Of a DNA stretch of 64,000 bases, positions 49,416 to 58,500 are shown piece after piece. Origin of the DNA: Shimia sp039969785 (GTDB lineage: Bacteria; Pseudomonadota; Alphaproteobacteria; Rhodobacterales; Rhodobacteraceae). The notes beneath the pieces are model-generated. The model saw nothing but the letters and a program-made list of their open reading frames with translations, did no database searches and was not told the origin of the DNA. The stretch spans positions 199,229-263,228 of the forward strand of contig NZ_JBDVNC010000033.1 of NCBI RefSeq assembly GCF_039969785.1, in the 5' to 3' direction. Position 1 is the stretch's first letter. Each line of letters starts with the position of its first letter. The position numbers and the translations under genes are program-made.

Positions 49416-50591
49416 TCATTCTACCAGTGGTGACGGGGCGCAGGTCAGCGCCCGAGTCTCTTGGGCAATGATGCCTTCTTCGTCGGTGGGAATGACGTGT
49501 GCTGACAGGCCGCTGTCAGGGGTGGTGATGCGTGGGGCGGCTTGTGCGTTGGCCCGGTGGTCGATTTTGGCACCAAGCCATGCGCACCCCTGAAGGATAC
49601 GGTCGCGGATCGGGGCGCTGTTTTCGCCAATGCCGCCGGTAAAGACCAGCGCGTCAATCCCGCCCAGCGTGGCCGCCAGTGCACCGATTTTCTTGCAGGC
49701 CTGATAAACAAACAAGTCGATGGCGTCTTTTGCGGCTGGGTCGTCCGAGGCCAGCAGGTCGCGCATGTCTGAACTGATGCCAGAAACCCCCAAAAGACCG
49801 GATTCGCGGCTGAGCTGGGTTTCGACCTCGGTCACGGTCATGTTGAGATCGCGCAGCATGTAAAAGATCACGCCGGGATCAAGTTCGCCGCAGCGTCGCC
49901 CCATGACCAGCCCGTCAATCGCGGTGAAACCCATAGTGGTGGCCACGCTTTGTCGGTTGTGCAGGGCACACATCGAGGCCCCATTGCCAAGGTGGGCCAC
50001 AACCACACGGCCGTCGGGATTGTCCAGATGGGTGGGCAGTTGCGTCGAGATATAGTGATAGGACAGCCCATGAAAGCCATAGCGCAGCACGCCACCATCT
50101 GTCAGCGCGCGCGGGATGGCGAACATCTGGGCGATTTGGGGCTGGGTGCGGTGAAAGGCGGTGTCGAAACACGCGACTTGCGGAATGTTGGGCCAGCGCC
50201 GGGCAATGGCGGCGATCCCGGCGAGGTTGTGGGGCTGGTGGCCCGGGGCCAGCGGGGCCAGAGCCTCTAGCCGCGCAACCACATTGCCTGTGACAAGGGT
50301 GGGTGCGACAAAGTCCTGACCGCCATGCACCACGCGGTGGCCCGCTGCGGCGATGGTCAGCCCGGGGGTGTTGGCTGCAAGATGTGTCGTGAGCCAGTCC
50401 AGAATGTCGCTATGCGTGGCATCGCTGGCAAGGGGCAGGGGGTGATCGGTGCCGTTGCTGCGGTGTTGCGGTCCAAGGCCAATCCTGTCGATCTGGCCAT
50501 GCACCAGACATTCGGTCGGCGTCTCGGATCGATAGACGGCATATTTGATCGACGAACTGCCTGCGTTCAGGACAAGGGTCGCGTCATTCAC
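49416..50591 (-). CDS. ackA: Acetate kinase
   Basis: This 391-residue ASKHA-fold kinase makes acetyl phosphate and ADP from acetate and ATP, or the reverse in ATP-generating overflow. All family motifs are visible: NAGSSSIKYAV, GHRVVHGGQDF, VAHLGNGASMCAL, GRRCGELDPG and FTGGIGENSAPIRD. Its start overlaps the phosphotransacylase stop by four bases, so the pair makes an acyl-CoA to acyl-phosphate to ATP route. It is transcribed after the transacylase. Confidence 0.96.
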   Translation of the reverse strand: MNDATLVLNAGSSSIKYAVYRSETPTECLVHGQIDRIGLGPQHRSNGTDHPLPLASDATHSDILDWLTTHLAANTPGLTIAAAGHRVVHGGQDFVAPTLVTGNVVARLEALAPLAPGHQPHNLAGIAAIARRWPNIPQVACFDTAFHRTQPQIAQMFAIPRALTDGGVLRYGFHGLSYHYISTQLPTHLDNPDGRVVVAHLGNGASMCALHNRQSVATTMGFTAIDGLVMGRRCGELDPGVIFYMLRDLNMTVTEVETQLSRESGLLGVSGISSDMRDLLASDDPAAKDAIDLFVYQACKKIGALAATLGGIDALVFTGGIGENSAPIRDRILQGCAWLGAKIDHRANAQAAPRITTPDSGLSAHVIPTDEEGIIAQETRALTCAPSPLVE

Positions 50592-51529
50592 ATCAAGTCC
50601 TTTCCAAGCTGTTCATGCACCAGAAGCTGGGCCAGTGCCGCGGATACGAGCCGCGATAGCGTCCCATCGGCGCGGCTGGTGAGCATGATCGGTACACGCG
50701 CGCCCAGCACGAGGCCGGCTGAATCTGCGCCTGCGAGATACATCAGTTGTTTGGCAATCATGTTGCCCGCCTCAAGATCCGGCGCGATCAGGATATCTGC
50801 ATCGCCCGCGACGTCTGAGGTGATGCCTTTGGCGGCGGCGGCACGTTTGGAAACGGCGTTGTCAAATGCCAACGGTCCGTCCAGCAGGCCGCCAGTGATT
50901 TGGCGGCGGTCGGCCATTTTGCACAGGGCGGCGGCTTCGACCGTTGAGGGGATTTTGGGGTAGATCGTTTCCAGCGCGGAGAGAATGGCAACTTTGGGCA
51001 GGTCGATCCCAATCGCATGGGCCAGTTCAATGGCGTTCTGCACAATGTCGGCTTTGGTTTGCAGGTCCGGGTAGATGTTGATCGCTGCATCCGAAATCAT
51101 CAACGGCTTGGGATATGTTGGCACATCCAGCACAAACACATGCGACATGCGCCGTTCGGTGCGCAGGCCTTGCGTTTTGTGAACCGCGGCGGACATGACT
51201 TCGTCGGTGTGTAGCGCGCCCTTCATCATCGCCTGAGCGCGGCCCTGGCGCACCAGCTGGACCGATTTTTCGGCGCTGTTGTGGCTGTGTTTCGACGGCA
51301 CGATCTTGATCCCGTCAAGGTTGGCCCCAGTTTCTGCGGCGGCTGCCTGAATGCGGTCTGGCGGGCCGACAAGGATCGGCGTGATCAACCCTTTGTCGCG
51401 CGCCGCGATGGCGCCTGTCAGTGAGGCCGCATCGCAGGGGTGGGCGATGGCTGTGGCAATCGGGTCAAGCGCGGCGGTTGCCGCCAACATTTTGTCGAAG
51501 CTTTTTTCGAGAATTTCGGGATTGTCCAA
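50588..51529 (-). CDS. Phosphate acetyl/butyryltransferase-family protein
   Basis: The probable start is a TTG at 51529, which has AAGGAG about seven bases upstream, giving 313 residues; an ATG 13 codons later is another option, and an earlier frame start at 51580 lacks support. The Pta/Ptb fold is seen in IATAIAHPCDAASL, ITPILVGPPDRI, SNNAV-like surroundings and the C-terminal LVLGARVPIMLTSRADG. It would convert acetyl- or butyryl-CoA to the acyl phosphate used by the overlapping acetate-kinase gene. It is shorter than the multidomain Pta of enteric bacteria and is often annotated as phosphate acetyl/butaryl transferase. Confidence 0.88.
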   Translation of the reverse strand: MDNPEILEKSFDKMLAATAALDPIATAIAHPCDAASLTGAIAARDKGLITPILVGPPDRIQAAAAETGANLDGIKIVPSKHSHNSAEKSVQLVRQGRAQAMMKGALHTDEVMSAAVHKTQGLRTERRMSHVFVLDVPTYPKPLMISDAAINIYPDLQTKADIVQNAIELAHAIGIDLPKVAILSALETIYPKIPSTVEAAALCKMADRRQITGGLLDGPLAFDNAVSKRAAAAKGITSDVAGDADILIAPDLEAGNMIAKQLMYLAGADSAGLVLGARVPIMLTSRADGTLSRLVSAALAQLLVHEQLGKDLM

Positions 51530-51634
51530 ACGCCCACTCCTTGCAAATCCAACAGGGGCATGACCCCGTGTTGTGGGCACAATGGCATGTCAGACATAAG
51601 ACGCCAATTGCGATTGGCCGTCTACGACGTCAGG

Positions 51635-52138
51635 TCAGGAGATTTGTTGAAAGTTGCCATAAGAGCGTTGAGCGAACACCAACGGCGCGCCATCGTTCAG
51701 CGTCACATGCACAACGTGGCCCACAATAATGGCATGGTCGCCCCCATCGTGAATGGCGTGTGTCTGGCAGTCAAATCGCGCCAGACAATCGTCGATCAGT
51801 GGGACGTTCAGGGCGTTGGTGTGCCAAGCCACCTGATCAAACGCATCCCCACGGCGCGCAAATTCCAGCGCCAGATCCTTTTGATCCGCGCGCAAAACAT
51901 GGATGGCGAACCGGTCTGCGCCTGCAAAGAGCGGATAGCGTTGCGATTTCTTGGCTGGCGACCACAAAACCAATGGCGGATCCAGTGAAATTGACGAAAA
52001 TGAATTCGCTGTCATCCCGATCGGACCGGTGGGGGTCGGCGCGGTGACAATGGTGATACCGGTCGCAAAACACCCCAATGCATCGCGGTAAATCCGCTGA
52101 TTCTCCGCCGTGGGATCAAATTCGGGGGCCATATTCAT
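51635..52138 (-). CDS. Flavin reductase-family protein
   Basis: This 167-residue protein has the split-barrel flavin reductase fold: ALGCFATGITIVTAPTP, GMTANSFSSISLDPPLVLW and the late HDGGDHAIIVGHVVHV. Members reduce FMN or FAD with NAD(P)H for two-component monooxygenases. No monooxygenase is adjacent. It stands alone, 105 bases upstream of the phosphotransacylase gene. Confidence 0.92.
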   Translation of the reverse strand: MNMAPEFDPTAENQRIYRDALGCFATGITIVTAPTPTGPIGMTANSFSSISLDPPLVLWSPAKKSQRYPLFAGADRFAIHVLRADQKDLALEFARRGDAFDQVAWHTNALNVPLIDDCLARFDCQTHAIHDGGDHAIIVGHVVHVTLNDGAPLVFAQRSYGNFQQIS

Positions 52139-52240
52139 GTTTGTCCTGCGTCGCGCTTGTTTGCCTCATGTGCGATGAAATACGCACCGTTACAAGAGGG
52201 CGCATAAACTCGGCATAATTATGTGGGATTGGAGACGCTA

Positions 52241-53116
52241 TCAGGGCGTTATCAGTGTGACACCGGGAATACGTTCAATCTGAAAGACGTCTTCGTCATA
52301 GGCTTCGGTCAGTGCGTCGATCAGGTCTTCGGTCCAGCCATGCAGATCAAGCTCTTCTTCCAATTCATCTTCGAGCGCGAACTTGTCCAGAAATGCCGCC
52401 ACCACGCGGCGTTTCTGCATTTCGGTCATGTTCGGGTGTTTTTCCACATATTCGCTGAACCGTTTCAGTCCTTCGGGGGACATGATGTCAGACAGCAAAT
52501 CAGAGCCACCCTCAAGCGCGACGGTGGGGTCAAGACCCGCCATTTCGCGCATGACTTCTTCCCAGATCAGGGGCGTGTCCTCATTGCACCAGACTGTGAC
52601 CGGCACGTGAGGCAAGGCCTCGCGGATGCGCACCACAACATCAGACCAGCGCAGGGACAGCGGAACACATCCGCCTGTGACCGCGTCCAGCGTGTTTTCG
52701 GGTGTGCCGTTAACCAGAGCGGGCAAAAACGTCGCAGGATCTCGAATCGCCAGAAAAATCTCAAGGTCGACGCCGTGAAACAGATCGGCAAATGCGGTCA
52801 GCCGTTCCGCCGCATTGGGGTAAATGCGGTCACCGCGAATGGCCTGACGCGGGACGCCGAAAAAGTTGCTGTTGGACATGATGATGCGATCCGGGTCGCC
52901 CCCACGTGCCATTTCCGTCAACAGCTCTTCGCGTATGCCGTCTGGGAAAGCTTCTTTTTTTGCATTGTTCAACAGCTCGCGGACCTGACGGCGATAAAAG
53001 CTGGTGGGCGGGACTTCGACACCTGTTTCACTGAGCATCTCGGCATTTTTGCCAAGGCTCTTGATCAGTTTGTCTTCGTCCGTGAAATGGGCCCCGGTGT
53101 GGAGTGCGACCTGCAT
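52241..53116 (-). CDS. Conserved protein, sulfotransferase-like
   Basis: This 291-residue protein begins MQVALHTGAHFTDEDKLIKS and ends with a very acidic, helical half (ALEDELEEELDLHG). The start could be a degenerate nucleotide-binding loop, and the motif LEIFLAIRDPATFLPAL resembles the second PAPS-binding element of sulfotransferases. I cannot confirm catalytic function; Rhodobacterales have similar proteins annotated as hypothetical. It is divergent from the ABC permease gene (85 bases). Confidence 0.7.
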   Translation of the reverse strand: MQVALHTGAHFTDEDKLIKSLGKNAEMLSETGVEVPPTSFYRRQVRELLNNAKKEAFPDGIREELLTEMARGGDPDRIIMSNSNFFGVPRQAIRGDRIYPNAAERLTAFADLFHGVDLEIFLAIRDPATFLPALVNGTPENTLDAVTGGCVPLSLRWSDVVVRIREALPHVPVTVWCNEDTPLIWEEVMREMAGLDPTVALEGGSDLLSDIMSPEGLKRFSEYVEKHPNMTEMQKRRVVAAFLDKFALEDELEEELDLHGWTEDLIDALTEAYDEDVFQIERIPGVTLITP

Positions 53117-53201
53117 ATGCTCTGCTGTAATTGTTCAACTTGCTGGGGCCATTATATCTTCGTTTCTGGACAGCGAAACCAGATTCAGGCAATTGGGAAG
53201 A

Positions 53202-54860
53202 ATGAGCCAGACAGAACCTTCTTCCCGCGCGTCTGTAATGCCCCGATTTGGGGTCAGTCCCTGGTCGTTGGGGGCCTTGATCATCGCGTTGATTGTTGTT
53301 GCCCCGATTGCGGCGGTTTTCTGGATGGCGTTTCATCCTGCAGACAATATCTGGCCGCATCTGATATCGACCACTTTGCCCCGCTATCTGCGCAATACGC
53401 TGGTGTTGATGATCTCGGTGGGGCTTTTGTCGGCCAGTATGGGGTCAGGCGCGGCATGGCTGGTCAGCCGCTATCGCTTTCCCGGTGTGCGCTGGATCGA
53501 ATGGGCGCTGTTGTTGCCGCTGGCCATTCCGGCCTATGTCGGGGCCTATGCGCTGGTTGATTTTCTGGAATATGCCGGGCCGGTGCAGATCGGTATGCGG
53601 TCTTTGTTTGGCTGGCAATCGGCGCGTGACTATTGGTTCCCGGAAATCCGGTCGATGGGCGCGGCGGTGATTGTGCTGTCTGTGGCGCTGTTTCCTTATG
53701 TCTATATTCTGGCGCGTGCAGCCTTTCGCGAACAATCCGGCGAGGGCGAAGAAGTTGCGCGTTCATTGGGGGCAGGGGCGTTGGCCCGGTTCTGGCGTAT
53801 TGGTCTGCCGCTGGCGCGCCCTGCGATTGCCGCCGGTACGGCCATTGTGATGATGGAGACGGTGAATGATTTTGGTACGGTGGACTATTTCGCGGTGCAA
53901 ACGCTGACCACCGGGATTTTCAGCGTCTGGTTGGAAAGCAACAACGCAGGTGGAGCAGCGCAGATTGCAACCGTGGTCTTGGTGCTGGTGATTCTGTTGG
54001 TCACGATGGAAAAGACCAGCCGCCGCAAAATTCAGTTTTTCAGCCTGTCGACCCGGCATCGCCCGCCCACGCAAACCCGGATCACCGGGATCTGGGCTTG
54101 GATGGCGACACTGGTCTGTCTGATCCCATTTTCAATTGGGTTCGTGCTGCCGATCAGCGTCATTCTGAGCCATGCGGTTGATAATGCCGAACGTTGGAGC
54201 GACCCTGATTTGCTGCGCGCCTTGTGGAATACCGTGCGCGTGGGCGGTATTGCAGCGCTTGTCACCGTGATTGCCGGGGTGTTTCTGGTCTATGGCGTAC
54301 GCTTGTCAGGCAAGGCTTTGCCGCGTTTGCTGTTGCCACTGACGACCATTGGCTATGCCGCACCCGGAGCGGTTCTGGCGGTTGGTATTCTGATCCCGCT
54401 GGCCTTGCTGGACCATCGGCTGGCGGATGCGATTGAGGCTGTCACCGGCGGGCGGGCCGGGTTGATTCTGACCGGGTCAAGTTTTGCGTTGGTGCTGGCG
54501 TACTGCGTGCGATTCTTTGCGATTGCCCAAGGCGCCGCAGATGGCGCGATGGGGCGCGTGTCACCCAGCCTGGCCATGGCGGCGCGCTCATTGGGGCGCA
54601 GCAAGGGTCAAACGCTGATCGAAGTCTATTACCCCATGATCCGTGCTTCGGTCGGATCGGCGCTGTTGTTGGTGTTTGTCGATTGTGTCAAAGAGCTGCC
54701 CGCCACGATGTTATTGCGCCCATTTAACTTTGATACCCTTGCAACCCGGGTGCATGACCAAGCCAGCTTAGAGAACCTGGGAGACGCCAGCCCGGGCGCG
54801 ATTTTGATTGTTTTGGTAGGCTTGGTGGCCGTCGGAATGCTTGCCCGCGCAAATCGATAA
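53202..54860 (+). CDS. Iron-type ABC transporter permease (FbpB family)
   Basis: From the ATG at 53202 the protein has 552 residues with about 12 hydrophobic segments and two BPD-type permease domains (tandem, typical of ferric-iron FbpB permeases). Each has an EAA loop facing the ATPase: EEVARSLGAGALARFWRIGLPLARPA and AARSLGRSKGQTLIEVYYPMIRAS. No periplasmic binding protein or ATPase gene is adjacent, so the complex depends on genes elsewhere. tRNA-Thr follows 48 bases after the stop. Long overlapping frames that start before 53202 run through the divergent gene and are rejected. Confidence 0.93.
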   Translation: MSQTEPSSRASVMPRFGVSPWSLGALIIALIVVAPIAAVFWMAFHPADNIWPHLISTTLPRYLRNTLVLMISVGLLSASMGSGAAWLVSRYRFPGVRWIEWALLLPLAIPAYVGAYALVDFLEYAGPVQIGMRSLFGWQSARDYWFPEIRSMGAAVIVLSVALFPYVYILARAAFREQSGEGEEVARSLGAGALARFWRIGLPLARPAIAAGTAIVMMETVNDFGTVDYFAVQTLTTGIFSVWLESNNAGGAAQIATVVLVLVILLVTMEKTSRRKIQFFSLSTRHRPPTQTRITGIWAWMATLVCLIPFSIGFVLPISVILSHAVDNAERWSDPDLLRALWNTVRVGGIAALVTVIAGVFLVYGVRLSGKALPRLLLPLTTIGYAAPGAVLAVGILIPLALLDHRLADAIEAVTGGRAGLILTGSSFALVLAYCVRFFAIAQGAADGAMGRVSPSLAMAARSLGRSKGQTLIEVYYPMIRASVGSALLLVFVDCVKELPATMLLRPFNFDTLATRVHDQASLENLGDASPGAILIVLVGLVAVGMLARANR

Positions 54861-54908
54861 TTTTTTGCTTGCGGGCCGCGAAGTTTCAATTTAAATCGCC
54901 CCTTGTGT

Positions 54909-54984
54909 GCCCCTATAGCTCAGCTGGTAGAGCAACTGATTTGTAATCAGTAGGTCCGCGGTTCGAGTCCGTGTGGGGGCACCA
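54909..54984 (+). tRNA. tRNA-Thr (anticodon TGT)
   Basis: A 76-nucleotide cloverleaf. The acceptor GCCCCTA pairs with TGGGGGC (one G-T pair), the D-arm is AGCTCAGCTGGTAGAGC, and the anticodon stem ACTGA/TCAGT encloses TTTGTAA with anticodon TGT. The T-loop is TTCGAGT, and the CCA end is encoded at 54982-54984. It lies where resident genes give way to acquired-looking DNA. Confidence 0.97.
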
Positions 54985-55500
54985 TCTTTTCAAAGACTTA
55001 GAAGATTTTTAGGGTAGGGTGGAAGTGTCCGTGTCAGTCTCTTGTCAGTCATCAAGGAATCTGTGCGACCTAGAAATTCTGAGTCGCCGGGGCAATGGCG
55101 TCTTGGTCATAATGGGGACGACCGTCAGAACCGGGAGTAAACCAAAACAGCATCAAAAATCTCTGGCAGCGGTTAGTATTTATCACACGATTTCATAGTC
55201 TAAACATGTGAACCAGATCGGTTCCTGCTTAATTCAATCCTCGAGAGTCGAAGTTGGACATCTAGGGCAGATAAAGGTGCGCAGTACTGGTAAGACAAAT
55301 CGGGAAATTCACCCTTTTGGCAGGTTTTTGAAAAAAAAATGGCCGCTGATCCAAAGATCTTCTTCCTACGATGTGCTTTAGTATCAATTGGAATCACGCT
55401 TGCGCGGCATTTTTTGGCTTAGAGATTGCGGCGACGCTGATTAGATAAAACACTGAATGAAACGTCGTTCCGGCGTCGCGATTGTAGGGGAAACTGAGAT
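54985..55500. other. Gene-free AT-richer stretch between tRNA-Thr and the RTX gene
   Basis: No convincing gene was found in 516 bases; a 65-codon minus-strand frame (55200-55397) has no recognisable content. The composition is visibly more AT-rich than the housekeeping parts. It should contain the promoter of the RTX gene; no repeat of the tRNA 3' end was seen in it. Confidence 0.6.
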
Positions 55501-58500
55501 ATGGCTGTTGAAACATTACCCATTGGCGGCGAATTTCAAGTCAATACCTACACTGATAATGATCAAATCAATCCTTCAGTCACAGCGTTAAATGACGGTG
55601 GGTTTGTGGTGACGTGGGGGTCCCGTGGTCAGGATGGCAGCGCAAGTGGCATCTTTGGTCAACGTTACGCAGCGGACGGCTCGACCTTGGGCGAGGAATT
55701 TCAGGTCAACACCTACACTGAAAGTGACCAAAGCTATCCCTCAATCACAGCGTTAAATGATGGTGGGTTTGTGGTGACGTGGAGGTCTTGGAGGCAAGTT
55801 GACATTCAACAAGGCATCTTTGGTCAACGTTACGCAGCGGACGGCTCGACGGTGGGTGACGAATTTCAGGTCAACACCTACACTGATGGTGGGGCCGCAC
55901 CCTTTGTGACTGGGCTGAGAGATGGCGGGTTTGTTGTGACGTGGAGTTCAGAAGGTCCGGGTCCTGAAGACAAATACGTCTTTGGTCAACGTTACGCAGC
56001 GGACGGCTCGACGGTGGGCGAGGATTTTCAAGTCAACACCTACACTGGACTTCTTATCTTTCCTTCAGTCACAGCGTTAAATGACGGTGGGTTTGTGGTG
56101 ACGTGGGCGTCCGATGGTCAGGATGGCAGCAACTTTGGCATCTTTGGTCAACGTTACACAGCGGACGGCTCGACCTTGGGCGAGGAATTTCAGGTCAACA
56201 CCTACACTTACGGTGACCAAAGCTTTCCCTCAAGCACAGCGTTAAATGATCATGGGTTTGTGGTGACGTGGGCGGATTGGGGCCGAGATGGCAGCGGCTT
56301 TGGCATCTTTGGTCAACGTTACGCAGCGGACGGCTCGACGGTGGGTGACGAATTTCAGGTCAACACCTACATTGCTGATAGACAAGAAGCCCCCTCATTG
56401 ACTGGGCTGAGTGATGGCGGGTTTGTTGTGACGTGGTTGTCCTATGGTCAAGATGGTAGCGATCAAGGCATCTTTGGTCAACGTTACACAGCGGACGGCT
56501 CGACGGTGGGCGAGGAATTTCAGGTCAACACCTACACTGAAAATGACCAAAGCTTTCCCTCAGTGGCTGGGCTGAGTGATGGCGGGTTTGTTGTGACGTG
56601 GTATTCAACTGGTCAGGATGGCAGCGACAGAGGCATCTACGCCCAGCGGTTTTTATCTAACAATTTGCCCGAAGGCGACATTGTGATCGATGGCGCGGCG
56701 AAACAGGGCGAAACGCTCACGGTCGATATTTCCAATGTGACCGACTCGGATGGTGTCGACACAGACACCGTTTCCTACCAATGGCAACGGGACGGTATCG
56801 CCATCGCAGGGGAAACGGAATTGACCTATACGCTGGTTCAGGACGACGTGGGATCAGAAATCTCGTTCTCTTTAAGCTTCACAGACAGCACAGACATTGA
56901 CGAGACAGTTATCAGTGCAGCGACGGCCCCGGTCGAGAACGTTAATGATGCGCCGACTGGAGAGGTGATTGTTACTGGAACTGCCACGCAAGGGCGGGTG
57001 CTGACCTCTGATATCTCGACACTCGAGGACGTGGACGGGATCGAAACCAGCACCATTTCCTATCAATGGCTGCGGAATGGGCAAGCCATAAGTTCGGATG
57101 GCAATAACGCCAGCTACACGCTCAAGCAGGCGGACGTTGGCTCAGAGATTTCTCTTAGGGTCGCCTATACAGACGGTCAGGGAACAGATGAGAGCGTCAC
57201 CAGTGATGCGACCCGCGCGGTCCTCAACGTCAACGATGCACCAGAAGGAATGCTGCAGATTTCCGGCAATGCCACAGAGAGATCCACTCTGAGTGCGGAC
57301 ATGTCGGGTGTCTCTGACAAAGACGGTATTGATGAGGGCACACTTTCCTACCAGTGGTTAAGGGAAGGGGTCGCCATAACGACCTTTGGCACGGGGCCTG
57401 GCTATACGCTGACGCAAGCGGATGTAGGCAAGGAAATTGTGGTTCGTGTGTCCTATACAGATGACTTTGGTGCAGAGGAAACGATCACGAGTGCACCTAC
57501 CAGCCCGGTTCAAAATGTGAACGACGTGCCCGAGGGCGACGTTGTCATCACTGGTTCGGCGATAGAAGACCAGACCCTTTCAGCGGATATTTCCGGTGTC
57601 AGCGATGCAGATGGCATTGAGGCGTCTACGGTCACCTATCAGTGGCTGCGAGACGGGTTGGCCGTACAAGGGGCGACGGACCAAAGCTACGACCTCGGTC
57701 AAATCGATGCACGCGCGCAGATGTCAGTCAGGGTCTCCTACACCGACACCTATGGCGCTGACGAAAGCCTGACCAGCGCTGAGACAGCTGCAGTGCTCAA
57801 TGTCAATGATGCACCAGAGGGCGGTGTTGTTATCGAAGGTAAGTTAAGACTTCGAGAGGTACTTACGGCAAACGCGTCGACGCTCGCGGATGCAGACGGT
57901 CTCGGTTCAACTAGCTATCATTGGCTTCGTAACGGAGTTGCCATAGACGAGGCCACGCAATCGACTTATGCGGTTGCCGGTCTGGACATCGGAGCAGACC
58001 TGACAGTGGCCGTTTCTTACACGGACAACTTCGGGTTTGATGAGCGTGTTGTCAGTCCTGTCGTTGTCCCTCAGGCCAATGCCCCGGCGGTCACATTGAA
58101 CGTAATCGACGCCAAAAGCGGTGAAGACGGAAGTCAGGCGTCATTCACCGTTGCGTTGGAATCGGCAGTTAAAAGCGACGTCACCATTACCTTTGAGGTC
58201 TCTGATCCTACCGAAGCGGTTCTGCAGATCAGCAGTGTGACTTTTACCTCGGCCAACTGGGACAAAGTCCAGACTGTGACAATTCAAGGTATGGATGATT
58301 TTGATGACGACGGGGACGTGTCCTATGACGTTACTGGTTTACTAACGACGACTGATCTGGATTACGTTCGAGTTCCAGTCGAGGACTTGTCCTTTCTGAA
58401 CCTTGACGACACCGAAGACGCCGATGTTCAAATCTATGGCGACAACGAGGTTAATTACTTGCAAGGCAAGAACGGCGATGACCGGCTGTATGGTCTTGGT

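Noticed and set aside
55200..55397. 65-codon minus-strand frame between tRNA-Thr and the RTX gene
   Set aside because: No ribosome-binding site or family-like content, and composition like non-coding DNA.
54985..55500. Phage attachment-site repeat of the tRNA-Thr 3' end
   Set aside because: I looked for a copy of the tRNA end in the gap and after the RTX gene and saw none; the other copy could lie outside the window.
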